Of a stretch of 64,000 nt of DNA, positions 26,175 through 35,148 are shown one piece after another; positions within the stretch are counted from its first letter, which is position 1, and each line of letters starts with the position of its first letter. Source of the DNA: JARRKC01 sp037388505 (GTDB lineage Bacteria; Acidobacteriota; UBA6911; RPQK01; JAPXNP01). The DNA is taken from contig JARRKC010000020.1 of NCBI GenBank assembly GCA_037388505.1, positions 1-64,000 of the forward strand, written 5' to 3'. The translations under genes and the position numbers were made by a program. Below the pieces are notes generated by a model. The model had not been told where the DNA came from. It ran no database searches and worked only from the letters and a program-made list of their open reading frames with translations.

Positions 26175-27590
26175 CTAGATGTCGAAATAGAGTGCAAACT
26201 CGTACGGATGCGGTCGCAGGCGAATGGCATCTACTTCGTGCTTGCGCTTGTACGCGAGCCAGGTGTCGATGACGTCCGGCGTGAAAACGTCTCCTTTCAG
26301 AAGGAAGTCGTGATCTGAGGCCAGAGCGGCCAGCGCCTCTTCCAGGGAACCGGGCGTCGATTGCACCTGGGCAAGATCCTCCGGTTCGAGATCATACAGA
26401 TCCTTGTCCATGGGATCAGGCGGGGTGATCTTGTTCTGGATTCCGTCCAGGCCCGCCATCAGCATGGCCGCGAAAGCCAGATAACCGTTGCACGACGGAT
26501 CGGGGCAGCGGAATTCGAGACGCTTCGCCTTCTCGCTGCGGCTGTAGGCCGGAATACGGACGCAGGCGCTGCGGTTGCGCATCGAGTAGATCAGATTGAT
26601 CGGAGCCTCATATCCCGGCACCAGGCGCCTGTACGAATTGGTGGTCGGAGCGCAGAATGCCAGCAGCGCGCCGGCGTGCTTGAGGAGACCGCCGATGTAG
26701 TACACCGCTTCCTGGCTGAGGTCTGCATAGGTCCCGGGCTGGTAGAAGACATTCTTGCCGCCCTTCCAGAGACTCTGGTGACAGTGCATGCCGGAACCGT
26801 TGTCCTGAAACAGAGGCTTCGGCATCAGCGTAGCCGTCTTGCCGTGCTTGCGTGCCGTGTTCTTCACAACGTACTTGAACTTTAAGAATTTATCGGCCAT
26901 CCGGAGAAGGGAATCGAAGCGCATATCGATTTCGCATTGTCCTCCGGTAGCGACTTCGTGGTGGTGGATTTCGACCTCGATGCCGATCTGTTCCAACGTC
27001 AGCATCATCTCGGTACGAATATCCTGCAGCGTGTCCATCGGCGGCACTGGAAAGTAGCCTTCCTTGTAGCGCGGCTTGTATCCGAGATTCGGCTGTTCTT
27101 CACGGTTGCTGTTCCAGAAACCTTCGACTGAGTCCACGAAATAGGAGCCCTGGTTGTAGGTCTGGGCGAACCGTACCTCGTCGAGGACGAAGAATTCGGG
27201 CTCTGGCCCGAAATAGGCTTTGTCCGCGATTCCGGTCGAGATCAGATAGTTTTCCGCCTTCTGTGCGATATAGCGGGGATCCCGCGAGTACGGCTCTCCG
27301 GTCACCGGGTCGCCAACATTACAGATCAGGACCAGTGTGCGGTGCTGGGCGTAGGGATCCTCGAAGGCACTGTTGGGATCGGGAAACAGCAGCATGTCGC
27401 TCTCCTGGATCTGCTGAAATCCCCGGATGCTCGATCCGTCGAACCCGAAGCCCTCCTCAAAGCTGCCCTCATCGACCAACGTCGGATTGCAGGTGAAATG
27501 CTGCCAGAGTCCCGGCAAATCACAAAAACGAAGGTCGACGGCCTCGATCTCCCTGTCCCTGATCAACTGCACAACTTCTTTAGCGTCCAT
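26175..27590 (-). CDS. glnA: Type I glutamine synthetase
   Basis: A 471-residue dodecameric-type enzyme that makes glutamine from glutamate, ammonia and ATP. The N-terminal beta-grasp has VDLRFCDLPGLWQHFT. Substrate and metal motifs are EEGFGFDGSSIRGF, YFGPEPEFFVLDEV, HHHEVATGGQCEID, GSGMHCHQSLWKGGKN and the RNRSACVRIPAYS arginine block. Tyr399 in KDLYDLEPEDL corresponds to the adenylylated tyrosine, matching the presence of glnE downstream. Length is typical of GSI-beta. An AT-rich promoter lies about 80 bp upstream. The ATG at 27590 follows GAGGAGAGACA. Confidence 0.97.
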   Translation of the reverse strand: MDAKEVVQLIRDREIEAVDLRFCDLPGLWQHFTCNPTLVDEGSFEEGFGFDGSSIRGFQQIQESDMLLFPDPNSAFEDPYAQHRTLVLICNVGDPVTGEPYSRDPRYIAQKAENYLISTGIADKAYFGPEPEFFVLDEVRFAQTYNQGSYFVDSVEGFWNSNREEQPNLGYKPRYKEGYFPVPPMDTLQDIRTEMMLTLEQIGIEVEIHHHEVATGGQCEIDMRFDSLLRMADKFLKFKYVVKNTARKHGKTATLMPKPLFQDNGSGMHCHQSLWKGGKNVFYQPGTYADLSQEAVYYIGGLLKHAGALLAFCAPTTNSYRRLVPGYEAPINLIYSMRNRSACVRIPAYSRSEKAKRLEFRCPDPSCNGYLAFAAMLMAGLDGIQNKITPPDPMDKDLYDLEPEDLAQVQSTPGSLEEALAALASDHDFLLKGDVFTPDVIDTWLAYKRKHEVDAIRLRPHPYEFALYFDI

Positions 27591-27668
27591 TGTCTCTCCT
27601 CTCTTGGGCTCGATCTCAGGATCTCACCGCGTTTAACTCAGATCCATGTGCCGCATAACGATTCCACC

Positions 27669-27698
27669 ATATTTTCGACATTTTTGTCAGCTTGTCAA
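27669..27698 (-). promoter_or_regulatory. Likely sigma-70-type promoter of glnA
   Basis: On the minus strand TTGACA (27698-27693) is followed after 18 bp by AAATAT (27674-27669), placing the start of transcription about 70 nt before glnA. The spacer contains a short dyad, TGACAAAAATGTCG, that could be an operator. No -24/-12 sigma-54 motif is seen. Confidence 0.5.
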
Positions 27699-27699
27699 T

Positions 27700-28169
27700 C
27701 TGGACGTTGCCGATTGTGCATGAAACTGGTGACACATTGCAGGAATGAGTGTGACAGTTTGCAGAGACGAGCGGCGCATTCCCGTGGGCAAGAGCATTTT
27801 CGAAGGCCGATTTTCGATTTGCGATGGCCGATTTGCGTTGGCTCCCCCTCCGAACCGGAACCGACGCCTTTCGGGAATCTGAGAGCCGGAACGAAGTGAG
27901 GGAGCCCTTTGTGCGGGCCTCGAACACCCGGCCTCCCGCCCGGGCCGAACCTCGATCGCAAGCCCCTCAACCAATGAAGGGTCGTTCGGATTCACCGATT
28001 CAGGAAAGCCTCGTTAAGAGAGCCCTGCCGAGGGATTCGGCTACAAACGGTTCGGACCTTCGGCGACGGCCGCGCTCTGATGCACCTGGTACGAAGCGTG
28101 GTCGGGCGTGCGCCGCAGATCGAAAATCGGCAATCGACAATCGAAAATCGAGAAACCCGTCAAAGCCTC
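27700..28169. other. Intergenic region between glnA promoter and the MFS gene
   Basis: No gene is supported. It contains AATCG-rich direct repeats at about 28121-28153 (CGAAAATCGGCAATCGACAA and variants), an echo of the same words at 27801-27840, and a GC-rich inverted stretch near 27932-27950. Plus- and minus-strand frames here lack any family signature. Confidence 0.4.
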
Positions 28170-29369
28170 CTAAGCGGGGCGACGGACGCGGCCGATGCCC
28201 AGGGCGATCAGGCAGAGAATGCCGGCCATACCGACTGCGATCCAGAGGCTGGACGCGCCGAATGCTTCTGCGGGCGCTCCCGCGCTCAGGTTGCCGATGA
28301 TCTTGGGGACCAGCGTCCCGCCGAGCAGACCAACCGCAAAGATGATCCCGAAGATGCTGCCGTAAAGGCTGGGTTCGAACTTGGCAAAGGTCACGCCCAC
28401 GATGGTGGGAAAGATCGGCGCGAATGCGAGTCCGGTCACCATGACCGCGATGATGCCGACCAGCGGACCGGGGGTCAGGATCATCAGGACCAGTGCCAGT
28501 ACCGATACCAGCGCGGCTCCCAGAATGACCTTTGGACCAATGGCGGTCAGGTTCTTGACCGCGGAAGTGATGAAGCGGCCGACCATGATCGCGACACCGA
28601 ACAGACTCAGAACGAGTCCGGCGTTCGAAACCGCACCCGCAGAGGAGCCTGCGCTCGAGAACACATTCGTCATGTACGGTTTGATCCACGTCCCCATACT
28701 GGTTTCGAGCGCGATGTAGCAGAACAGCGCCAGAGCTGCGACGAGCACCGAGCCATTCCCGAGCAACCGGACGGCTTTGCTGATTTCGAACCCGATCGAC
28801 ACCTGCGGATAGCGGGGCAGCAGAGAGACGACCAGGAAGATCAGCATCAACACGCCGAGGATCGAAACACCTGACTTGTACCCGATCTCCAGTCCGGCAA
28901 ACAGTGAGAAGAGGAGGGGGGTCAGTACATAGCCCAGACCGAAGAAGCCGTTGCCGAAGTTGCTGGCCCGGGCGGGATCCTTTCCCTCGAACAGAACCAC
29001 TGGAATCAGGGTGTTGCCGACGGTGTTCAGGCACATGGCACCGACGCCGAGCAGCACGCAGGCCAGCACGGCCGTATTGAAGCTCGACGCCACCGCAAGC
29101 AGGAACATGCTGCCACTCAGAACCAGGAACCCGACAATGGCCATCGGCTTGTGTCCCAGCTTGTCGACCAGCGGACCGATGACCAACTGCACGATCATGC
29201 TGGTCAAGAACAGAGTGAGAACCAGGCTTCCCAGCTGGGCGTTGTCGATTCCGATCGCCGCCTTGAGCTCCTCGGAGATCGCCCCCAGGATGATGAAACA
29301 GATGGCGAGACTGAAGACCGCCATCAAGGCCACAATGGCCGTCAACCGGCTACCCTCTTGTTGTTGCAT
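28170..29369 (-). CDS. MFS transporter
   Basis: About 399 residues from MQQQEGSRLTAIVALMAVF at 29369; the frame is open a little further upstream without an export-relevant feature. Twelve hydrophobic segments are visible. The loop 2-3 signature is degenerate but present (GPLVDKLGHKPMAIVGF). The first half resembles sugar/FucP-like and oxalate/formate-like carriers (GVGAMCLNTVGNTLIPVVLF, FGNGFFGLGYVLTPLLF). The C-terminal half has PIFPTIVGVTFAKFEPSLYG, frequent in the FucP/NarK-like group. Substrate is not determined by the sequence. The neighbouring SIS-domain sugar isomerase gene upstream on the same strand makes a sugar plausible. Confidence 0.85.
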   Translation of the reverse strand: MQQQEGSRLTAIVALMAVFSLAICFIILGAISEELKAAIGIDNAQLGSLVLTLFLTSMIVQLVIGPLVDKLGHKPMAIVGFLVLSGSMFLLAVASSFNTAVLACVLLGVGAMCLNTVGNTLIPVVLFEGKDPARASNFGNGFFGLGYVLTPLLFSLFAGLEIGYKSGVSILGVLMLIFLVVSLLPRYPQVSIGFEISKAVRLLGNGSVLVAALALFCYIALETSMGTWIKPYMTNVFSSAGSSAGAVSNAGLVLSLFGVAIMVGRFITSAVKNLTAIGPKVILGAALVSVLALVLMILTPGPLVGIIAVMVTGLAFAPIFPTIVGVTFAKFEPSLYGSIFGIIFAVGLLGGTLVPKIIGNLSAGAPAEAFGASSLWIAVGMAGILCLIALGIGRVRRPA

Positions 29370-29583
29370 CACGGCTGTCCCTCCCTCAAATGAAAAGAGC
29401 GGTCTCATCATAAAGGAAGGGTCCCCACCGCACAATCACCCACAACGTCGTCCTCGTCGTGTCGCTTTGGCGGATGGTCGTTTTGTCGTTGTGCTGGATG
29501 CTCTGTGGCGGTCCTGCCCAAGACTCACTACGACCGCACGACGCCGGAACGTGACCGCGACGGAGACGACGCAACCAGCGGCT

Positions 29584-30192
29584 TCAGGCACCTGGTGGTG
29601 AGGTCCCGGGTTCCGCGTTCTCCATGAAGTAGTAGCCGATCAAGTGCTGGATCAGGAAGTGACAGTCTTCGATCCGGCCTATGTGAGCGGAGTCGACCAC
29701 GATGGCGTGCTCAGCGAGTTCGGCCAGGGGGCCGGCGCGGCGACTGCAGAAACCGACGGTCGTCAAGTCGTGTTCGCGAGCCCAGGCGACCGCCTCGAGA
29801 ACGTTCTTCGAGGCACCGCTGCTGCTGAAAGCCAGCAGAACATCACCGGGATCGGCAAAGTTGCGGAGCTGCTCAACGAAGATCTGCGAATAGTCGAGAT
29901 CGTTGGCCAGCGCCGTGATCCAGGAGACATTGTCGGTCAACGCCATGACGCGAAAACGCCTCTTTCGAGTCAGGCACGATCCCTTGCCCAAATCGTTGGC
30001 GAAGTGGGTCGCCGTAGCCGCGCTTCCTCCGTTCCCGCAGATGAAAACGTGACGACCGAGACGGTTGGCTTCCTCGAGCACCTTCACGACCTCGGCCACA
30101 CTGTCTAGCGGAAGCCGGCCGGCTGCTTTGATCGTTTCTTCGAGATATTCTTCGAGGTAGCGTCGGACCGTCTCGGCAGATTTCATCCGCAC
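29584..30192 (-). CDS. SIS-domain phosphosugar isomerase (GmhA-like)
   Basis: A 202-residue cytoplasmic protein with one SIS domain. Motifs are RHVFICGNGGSAATATHFANDLGKG, the substrate-phosphate loop of sedoheptulose-7-phosphate isomerases, and DVLLAFSSSGASKNVLEAV, the second phosphate loop, followed by DCHFLIQHLIGYYF near the C-terminus with the HxxxH spacing of GmhA/DiaA. It may make heptose precursors of lipopolysaccharide or S-layer glycans. No other heptose genes are adjacent, so the exact substrate is open. GTG at 30192 or ATG at 30186 starts it. Confidence 0.85.
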   Translation of the reverse strand: MRMKSAETVRRYLEEYLEETIKAAGRLPLDSVAEVVKVLEEANRLGRHVFICGNGGSAATATHFANDLGKGSCLTRKRRFRVMALTDNVSWITALANDLDYSQIFVEQLRNFADPGDVLLAFSSSGASKNVLEAVAWAREHDLTTVGFCSRRAGPLAELAEHAIVVDSAHIGRIEDCHFLIQHLIGYYFMENAEPGTSPPGA

Positions 30193-30341
30193 ATTCTACA
30201 CCGGAGGATAGCGAGACTTGAGACGGCTGGAGACCTTCAGGTAAGCTTCTAGCCCAACCCGGCGGGCTGGACCTGGGCGCGGCCCCCGGCCGATATCGAA
30301 ACGTCGCGGCCGCTCAGCGGCCTCTCGAGAAAGGGAGATAC

Positions 30342-30572
30342 ATGGCTGAAGTCGTTGGTGAAATGGAGAAGGGCTGGAACGAGAAAATCCTGTTCAGTGT
30401 CAGCGAGTTCAAAGGCAAAAATTACGCTGACATAAGGATTTACTATGAAGATGATGAGGGAGAATGGAAGCCCACGAAAAAGGGGGTCACCGTCAATCTC
30501 GAAAACTTCGCCGAGTTCAAGGAACGGGTGGAGGAACTCGGAACTTATCTCGAGGAGAAAGGGTACATCTGA
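30342..30572 (+). CDS. PC4/Sub1-like single-stranded nucleic-acid-binding protein
   Basis: A 76-residue protein matching the transcriptional coactivator PC4 fold: KILFSVSEFKGKNYADIRIYYE, then EWKPTKKGVTVNLENFAEF, and a C-terminal helix FKERVEELGTYLEEKG. In bacteria such proteins (YdbC-like) bind single-stranded DNA or RNA as dimers. The ribosome site AAAGGGAG precedes the ATG. The next gene, a CDGSH protein, is 57 bp downstream and may be co-transcribed. Confidence 0.8.
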   Translation: MAEVVGEMEKGWNEKILFSVSEFKGKNYADIRIYYEDDEGEWKPTKKGVTVNLENFAEFKERVEELGTYLEEKGYI

Positions 30573-30629
30573 GTTGCACGTCCGGCCCCTGGCCGGAGGG
30601 TCGATCCATTCTTTCCAAGGGGATGCACC

Positions 30630-30860
30630 ATGTCTTGCGAGATCACGATTCGCGATAACGGACCCATCGTCATTTCTGGGGATTTTCTGATCAAGGATGC
30701 CGCCGGCCGAGTCTTCGACGTGGCAGGACGGACCATCATCGGCCTGTGCCGTTGCGGAAATTCCGATAACAAGCCTTTTTGCGACGGAGCCCACAAACAC
30801 TGCGGCTTCATGTCCGAAATCGAAGCCAGACAGCTTCCTCCACCCAAGCCGAAGGCCTGA
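30630..30860 (+). CDS. CDGSH iron-sulfur domain protein
   Basis: A 76-residue protein with the complete [2Fe-2S] signature CRCGNSDNKPFCDGAH: Cys40, Cys42, Cys51 and His55 are the cluster ligands. The N-terminal strand part (ITIRDNGPIVISGDFLI, GRVFDVAGRTIIGL) fits the small bacterial mitoNEET-like type with one motif. It has no membrane anchor. Likely role is electron or cluster transfer; the partner is unknown. An AAGGGG ribosome site precedes the ATG. Confidence 0.9.
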   Translation: MSCEITIRDNGPIVISGDFLIKDAAGRVFDVAGRTIIGLCRCGNSDNKPFCDGAHKHCGFMSEIEARQLPPPKPKA

Positions 30861-31257
30861 CGGCAGGCCGATGTAGGGATCGCCTCACCGAGAACGGGAG
30901 AGTCCGTCCGCCGAGGGAAAAGCCTTCCTCCGCACCTGAGTTCGCTGGCCCGATCCTCCTTTCTGACTCCATAGACCCCAGGACCACCCCGTTTTCCCAG
31001 CAGACCGCTCGCCACAGGTCATGCCTTCCGCGGTCGTGCCGCCTTTGGGAGGAATGCCAAGCGTCGGAGGTTCTCAAGGAGATCAGAGCGAACCGGGAGG
31101 AGGGGAGTCATTCCTACGCGCAGCGTTCACCCTCGACGCTTTTCCCGGCACATGCGTAACGTCGCATAAGTAATATTATGTTAAATTATATCTTCCGGCC
31201 TGGTCTCTCGCGATCGTCCCTTATACGACAACTCGGAATCCGGAACTGGGCTCCGCG
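30861..31257. other. 397-bp gap between convergent genes
   Basis: No reading frame with a family signature. A short AT-rich island at 31160-31195 (AATATTATGTTAAATTATAT) stands out against the GC-rich background but lies between 3' ends of convergent genes, so it is unlikely to be a promoter for either. Confidence 0.4.
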
Positions 31258-31743
31258 CTACATCTTGTACTTACCCAGATCCTCGGGGTTGAGATTCTCC
31301 AGCCACTCCCTCACTTCTTCGGGGTCGAGCTTCTCCTTGTCCAGCGAGATGTTGCGGCTGTTCTGAATGACCGCCTCGGTGACGAAAATGGGTGCGTCGG
31401 TGCGCAAAGCTAAGGCAATGGCATCGCTGGGGCGACTGTCGATCAACATCGGCTGCCCACCGCGCTGCAGGTGGATCACCGCATAGAAGGTGTTGTCCTT
31501 GAGTTCCGTCACGACGATACGTTCGACTTCGGCGTCGAAGTGGTTGAGGATGTTCTTCAGCAGGTCGTGCGTCATGGGACGCGGCGTATCGACCCGTTCG
31601 ATTTGCAGGGCTATGGCATTGGCCTCGAAGATGCCGACCCAGATTGGAAGCAACGTATTCCGCTCGACGTCCTGAAGGATGACGATCGGAGAATTCGTGA
31701 TCGGGTCCATCATGAGACCTTTGATTTTAAACTCTCGTTCCAT
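31258..31743 (-). CDS. Bifunctional nuclease (BFN/DUF151) domain protein
   Basis: 161 residues with the BFN domain over residues about 5-130: PIVILQDVERNTLLPIWVG, EANAIALQIERVDTPRPMTH, VIHLQRGGQPMLIDSRPSDAIALALR. A short acidic C-terminal helix (LDPEEVREWLENLNPEDLG) follows, as in other bacterial members. Plant and bacterial relatives have RNase and DNase activity. It follows miaB with a 26-bp gap on the same strand. A clear GAGG-type ribosome site precedes the ATG at 31743. Confidence 0.92.
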   Translation of the reverse strand: MEREFKIKGLMMDPITNSPIVILQDVERNTLLPIWVGIFEANAIALQIERVDTPRPMTHDLLKNILNHFDAEVERIVVTELKDNTFYAVIHLQRGGQPMLIDSRPSDAIALALRTDAPIFVTEAVIQNSRNISLDKEKLDPEEVREWLENLNPEDLGKYKM

Positions 31744-31769
31744 ATGACCTCCCAGAGCCCTCCAGGACT

Positions 31770-33128
31770 CTATCCTGTGCCGGAAAGTCGGCAGTGGACG
31801 ACCGGCTCGCCGACCAGGCTATTGGGTCCGATCTCCGTAATCCTAACGCGAGCAAACTCGCCTGTCTCTTCTTCGCCAAAGAAATTCACGATTTTGTTCG
31901 ACGCGGTTCTGCCAAATCTGCGCATCCCATCACGAGCCGTCCCCTCGACCAACACGTCGAACTCCCGATCCAGGTAGCGCCGGCGATGGAGATCGAGCTG
32001 GATATCCCGCTGGACCCCCTGGAGCACGGTCAAACGACGCGACTTCTCACTCTCACCGACGTCATCCTCCCAGCCGAAAGCTTCCGTCATGGGCCGCGGC
32101 GAATACTTAAAGGAGAACATTTGTTCGAATTCTGCAAATCTCACCAAATCCAGCGTTTTCTCGAAATCCTCAGCCGTCTCGCCGGGGCAACCGACGATCA
32201 CGTCCGTCGACAATGCGATCTGGCGGCCACAGTTTCGGAACTTCTCCACGAGCGCCCGGTACCAGGCAGCGTCGTGCTGACGCCGCATTCGCCGCAGGAT
32301 CCGGCTTGAACCCGATTGCAGGGGCAGATGGACCTGAGGACAGATGTTGTCGCGCTCCGCAATGAGTGAGATGACGTCATCGGTGAAATGTCTCGGATGC
32401 GGTGATGTGAAACGCAGCCTCTCAACTCCCTCGATCTCCGAGACGTCCGAAAGGAGCTCGGCAAATCGGTAGCGGGGATTCGCGGGGTCTTTGTAGCTGT
32501 TGACCGTCTGACCGAGCAACAGAACCTCGACGAATCCTTCGGCGGTCGCCTGCCTGATTTCCTCGAGCACCGAGGACGCTCTCCGATTCCTTTCTTTTCC
32601 CCGGGTATGGGGGACGATGCAGAAAGCACAGTGCTTGTTGCAGCCTTCCATCACGGTCACGGCGGCGCGAAACGAATTCGACCTGGAGACCGCTTCGGCC
32701 GAAGGCGGCTCGGAATCATCAAGGAACGCCGTCGCGACAAGTCCGGCGGGTGGACCACCCCCGGCGCCCTGGGTCAGCTCATCGAGCAGATCGGGGATCG
32801 CATGGTACAGATGGGTGCCCACGACGAGATCGACGTGCGGAGCCCGCTTGAGAATGTTCTCGCCCTCCTGCTGGGCGACACAACCCATCACGCCGATCAG
32901 GAAATCAGCTTTCGCCCGCTTGCGTTCCTTGAGTTCCCCCAAGCGGCTGTAGACCTTCTGAACCGCTTTTTCCCGAACGCTGCACGTGTTGAGCAGGAAG
33001 AGATCGGCATCGTCGGCCGACGGCGCCGGCACCAGTCCGCGGCGCGCGAGCAGACCGCCGATCTTCTCCGAGTCGTGCTCGTTCATCTGGCAGCCATGCG
33101 TTTCGATGAAGAATGAATGCAGTCTCAC
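31770..33128 (-). CDS. miaB: tRNA-2-methylthio-N6-dimethylallyladenosine synthase
   Basis: 452 residues, GTG start. A methylthiotransferase that adds the ms2 group to i6A37 of tRNAs. The N-terminal MTTase domain has three cluster cysteines (HGCQMNEHDSE, LLNTCSVREKA, MGCVAQQEG). The radical-SAM domain has CNKHCAFCIVPHTRGKE near residue 160 and LLLGQTVNSY. The C-terminal TRAM domain (LVEGTARDGM...RIVNFFGEEE-like region) binds tRNA. Length and order are typical for MiaB. It sits between recN (164 bp upstream) and the BFN gene on the same strand. Confidence 0.95.
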   Translation of the reverse strand: MRLHSFFIETHGCQMNEHDSEKIGGLLARRGLVPAPSADDADLFLLNTCSVREKAVQKVYSRLGELKERKRAKADFLIGVMGCVAQQEGENILKRAPHVDLVVGTHLYHAIPDLLDELTQGAGGGPPAGLVATAFLDDSEPPSAEAVSRSNSFRAAVTVMEGCNKHCAFCIVPHTRGKERNRRASSVLEEIRQATAEGFVEVLLLGQTVNSYKDPANPRYRFAELLSDVSEIEGVERLRFTSPHPRHFTDDVISLIAERDNICPQVHLPLQSGSSRILRRMRRQHDAAWYRALVEKFRNCGRQIALSTDVIVGCPGETAEDFEKTLDLVRFAEFEQMFSFKYSPRPMTEAFGWEDDVGESEKSRRLTVLQGVQRDIQLDLHRRRYLDREFDVLVEGTARDGMRRFGRTASNKIVNFFGEEETGEFARVRITEIGPNSLVGEPVVHCRLSGTG

Positions 33129-33292
33129 TTGAAATCATTCTAGCGAAAAAGGCGTGCCCTCGCGGCTGGTCGGACATTCAGGGACACCCACGAAACGTCT
33201 CGGGAAGCGGCGATCATCGAAACGGCTCTGGGTGGTCGACGGCCGGGCATGCCGGTGGACTTCAGGATCCTGTCTGGGAATGCGGCTTGGCC

Positions 33293-34966
33293 CTATCCAC
33301 CTCTGCGATGGACCAGAAGCTCGCGCGCTTGTCGGAGCGTCGTCTCGGAGACTTTCTCGCCGGCCAGCATCCGACCCAGCTCGATGATCCGGGCATCCTC
33401 GTCGAGGGGATGAATCTCGACCAACGTCCTGCCGCCCTTGACCGTCTTGCCGACGTGGAAGTGATGATCGGCGAAGGCGGCGATCTGAGGCAGGTGCGTC
33501 ACACAGAAGACCTGATGTCGCCCGGCGACGTGCAGCAGCTTCTCGCCCAGAGTCCCGGCCGTGCGCCCGCCGATTCCGGCGTCCACTTCATCGAACACCA
33601 GCGTCTTGGGATGCTGCTCCCGGCGAAGCACGTTTTCCAGAGCCAGCATGATCCGCGAGAGTTCACCGCCCGAGGCGATCCGTGCCAGCGGCCGGGGTTC
33701 CTCACCCGGATTGGCACTGATGAGAAACTCGACGATGTCGATTCCATGCTCGGTGGGAGCAGTTGCAGGAGGAGCGAAATCCACCTGAAAGCGGGTGTCC
33801 TCCATGGCAAGGTCAGCCAGTTCACTCTGTATTGCTTCCGACAGCGCCGTTGCGGCTTCGTGTCGGCGCTCCGACAAGGCCGCCGCGGCCTTTCCATAGG
33901 CCTCGGTGAGCTGGGCGAGCTCTCCGTCCAGCCGCGAGGCCGAAGCCTCCCGATCTTCGAGGTCGGCCAGTTCCCTGTCGATCGAGTCGGCATAGTCGAG
34001 AACGTCGTCGAGCGTCCGACCGTATTTGCGTTTGGCGCGTTCGATCTCAGCCAGCCGCTCCTCGATCTGTTCGAGTCGGTGCGGATCGAACTGGATATCC
34101 TGGACATAGTCCCGAAGCTGGAAAGCAGCCTCTTCGACAGCGAACTGAACCTCTTTCAGCCGCATCGCCAGGCCCTCGAGCGCCGGGTCGAGACGCTCCA
34201 GTTCCTCGACCTGACGACCGACCCGGTCGATCCTCGAAAGGACCGAATCGTCGTCCTCGTAGAGCGTCTGATAGGCCTCTTCCCCGCCCTGCAGGCGCTT
34301 CTCCGAACTGGCGAGGAGGTTTCGCTCTTCTTCGAGACTCTGGTCGAGGCCGGGCTGGAGCTGGAGACGGCGGATTTCGGCGAGCTGATACCGGAGCAGC
34401 TCGACCCGCTGTAGGCGGTCCTGTTCCGAACGCTCGAGGGAGTCCCGCTCAGCGTGCACGGCTTCGAGACGATGGTAAACCGTGGACACGGCGTCAACGA
34501 ATTCGCCGGCCTCCGCAAAGGCGTCCAGCAAATCGAGATGGGCCGAGGGAATCAGCAGTTGCTGCTGACTGTGCTGACCGTGAATCTCGACCAGGTTTCG
34601 ACCGACCAAGGCCAAGACGGCCAGAGTCGTCAGACGGTCGTTGATGAAAACCCGGTTGGCGCCGGAGAGGGAGATTTCCCGGCGGATGATCAGCGTATTG
34701 TCGCCCGATTCCAGGCCGTTGTTCTTCAGCACCTTATGGGCGGGGTTCCGCCGGTCGAGCGTGAAGAGCCCCTCGATGCGTGCCGTCTCCGAGCCCTGTC
34801 GGACCATGTCTTGAGACGCCCGGTCGCCGACCAGGAGACCCACGGCGTCAACCAGGATCGACTTGCCCGAACCGGTCTCCCCGGTGATCAGGTTGAGGCC
34901 CGAGCCGAATTCGACCCGGAGCATTTCAATCAGCGCAAAATTCTCGATGCGGACGAAAGAAAGCAT
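33293..34966 (-). CDS. recN: DNA repair protein RecN
   Basis: About 557 residues from MLSFVRIENFALIEMLRVEF at 34966; the longer open frame upstream has no family similarity. An SMC-like ATPase of double-strand-break repair. The Walker A motif GETGSGKS is at residues 29-36. A central coiled coil spans roughly 150-370. The C-terminal half holds ARIASGGELSRIMLALENVL (signature) and TLVFDEVDAGIGGRTAG (Walker B), followed by HQVFCVTHLPQIAAFADHHF. It is divergent from the tol operon and probably has its own promoter at 35022-35051. Confidence 0.95.
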   Translation of the reverse strand: MLSFVRIENFALIEMLRVEFGSGLNLITGETGSGKSILVDAVGLLVGDRASQDMVRQGSETARIEGLFTLDRRNPAHKVLKNNGLESGDNTLIIRREISLSGANRVFINDRLTTLAVLALVGRNLVEIHGQHSQQQLLIPSAHLDLLDAFAEAGEFVDAVSTVYHRLEAVHAERDSLERSEQDRLQRVELLRYQLAEIRRLQLQPGLDQSLEEERNLLASSEKRLQGGEEAYQTLYEDDDSVLSRIDRVGRQVEELERLDPALEGLAMRLKEVQFAVEEAAFQLRDYVQDIQFDPHRLEQIEERLAEIERAKRKYGRTLDDVLDYADSIDRELADLEDREASASRLDGELAQLTEAYGKAAAALSERRHEAATALSEAIQSELADLAMEDTRFQVDFAPPATAPTEHGIDIVEFLISANPGEEPRPLARIASGGELSRIMLALENVLRREQHPKTLVFDEVDAGIGGRTAGTLGEKLLHVAGRHQVFCVTHLPQIAAFADHHFHVGKTVKGGRTLVEIHPLDEDARIIELGRMLAGEKVSETTLRQARELLVHRRGG

Positions 34967-35021
34967 AGGCGACGGAAGGGCCGGACAGCTTCTCCCCGCG
35001 TCTGTCCCGAAAACCCCGACA

Positions 35022-35051
35022 ATAGTATCCGGGCAGAGGCATCGGTTACAA
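35022..35051 (-). promoter_or_regulatory. Candidate recN promoter
   Basis: On the minus strand TTGTAA (35051-35046) and TACTAT (35027-35022) are 18 bp apart, about 55 bp before the recN ATG. A GGACAG...CTGTCC dyad (34983-34988 with 35002-35007) lies between promoter and start and could be an operator. It does not match a standard LexA box, so damage control is unproven. Confidence 0.4.
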
Positions 35052-35148
35052 TCGAAATGTCCTGGGTCCGGGCGTGGGCGTGGTGGGCCCGTGCCCATCG
35101 TAAGCCCGGCGCTACATGTTGGTCGGGCCACGCGGGTTCGCGAAGGAG

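Noticed and set aside
25722..26318. 198-residue plus frame between glnE and glnA
   Set aside because: Spans the low-complexity leader of glnE, the palindromic element and the antisense of glnA; no protein signature.
31160..31195. Promoter in the AT-rich island
   Set aside because: It lies between the 3' ends of convergent genes, so there is no downstream gene for it to drive.
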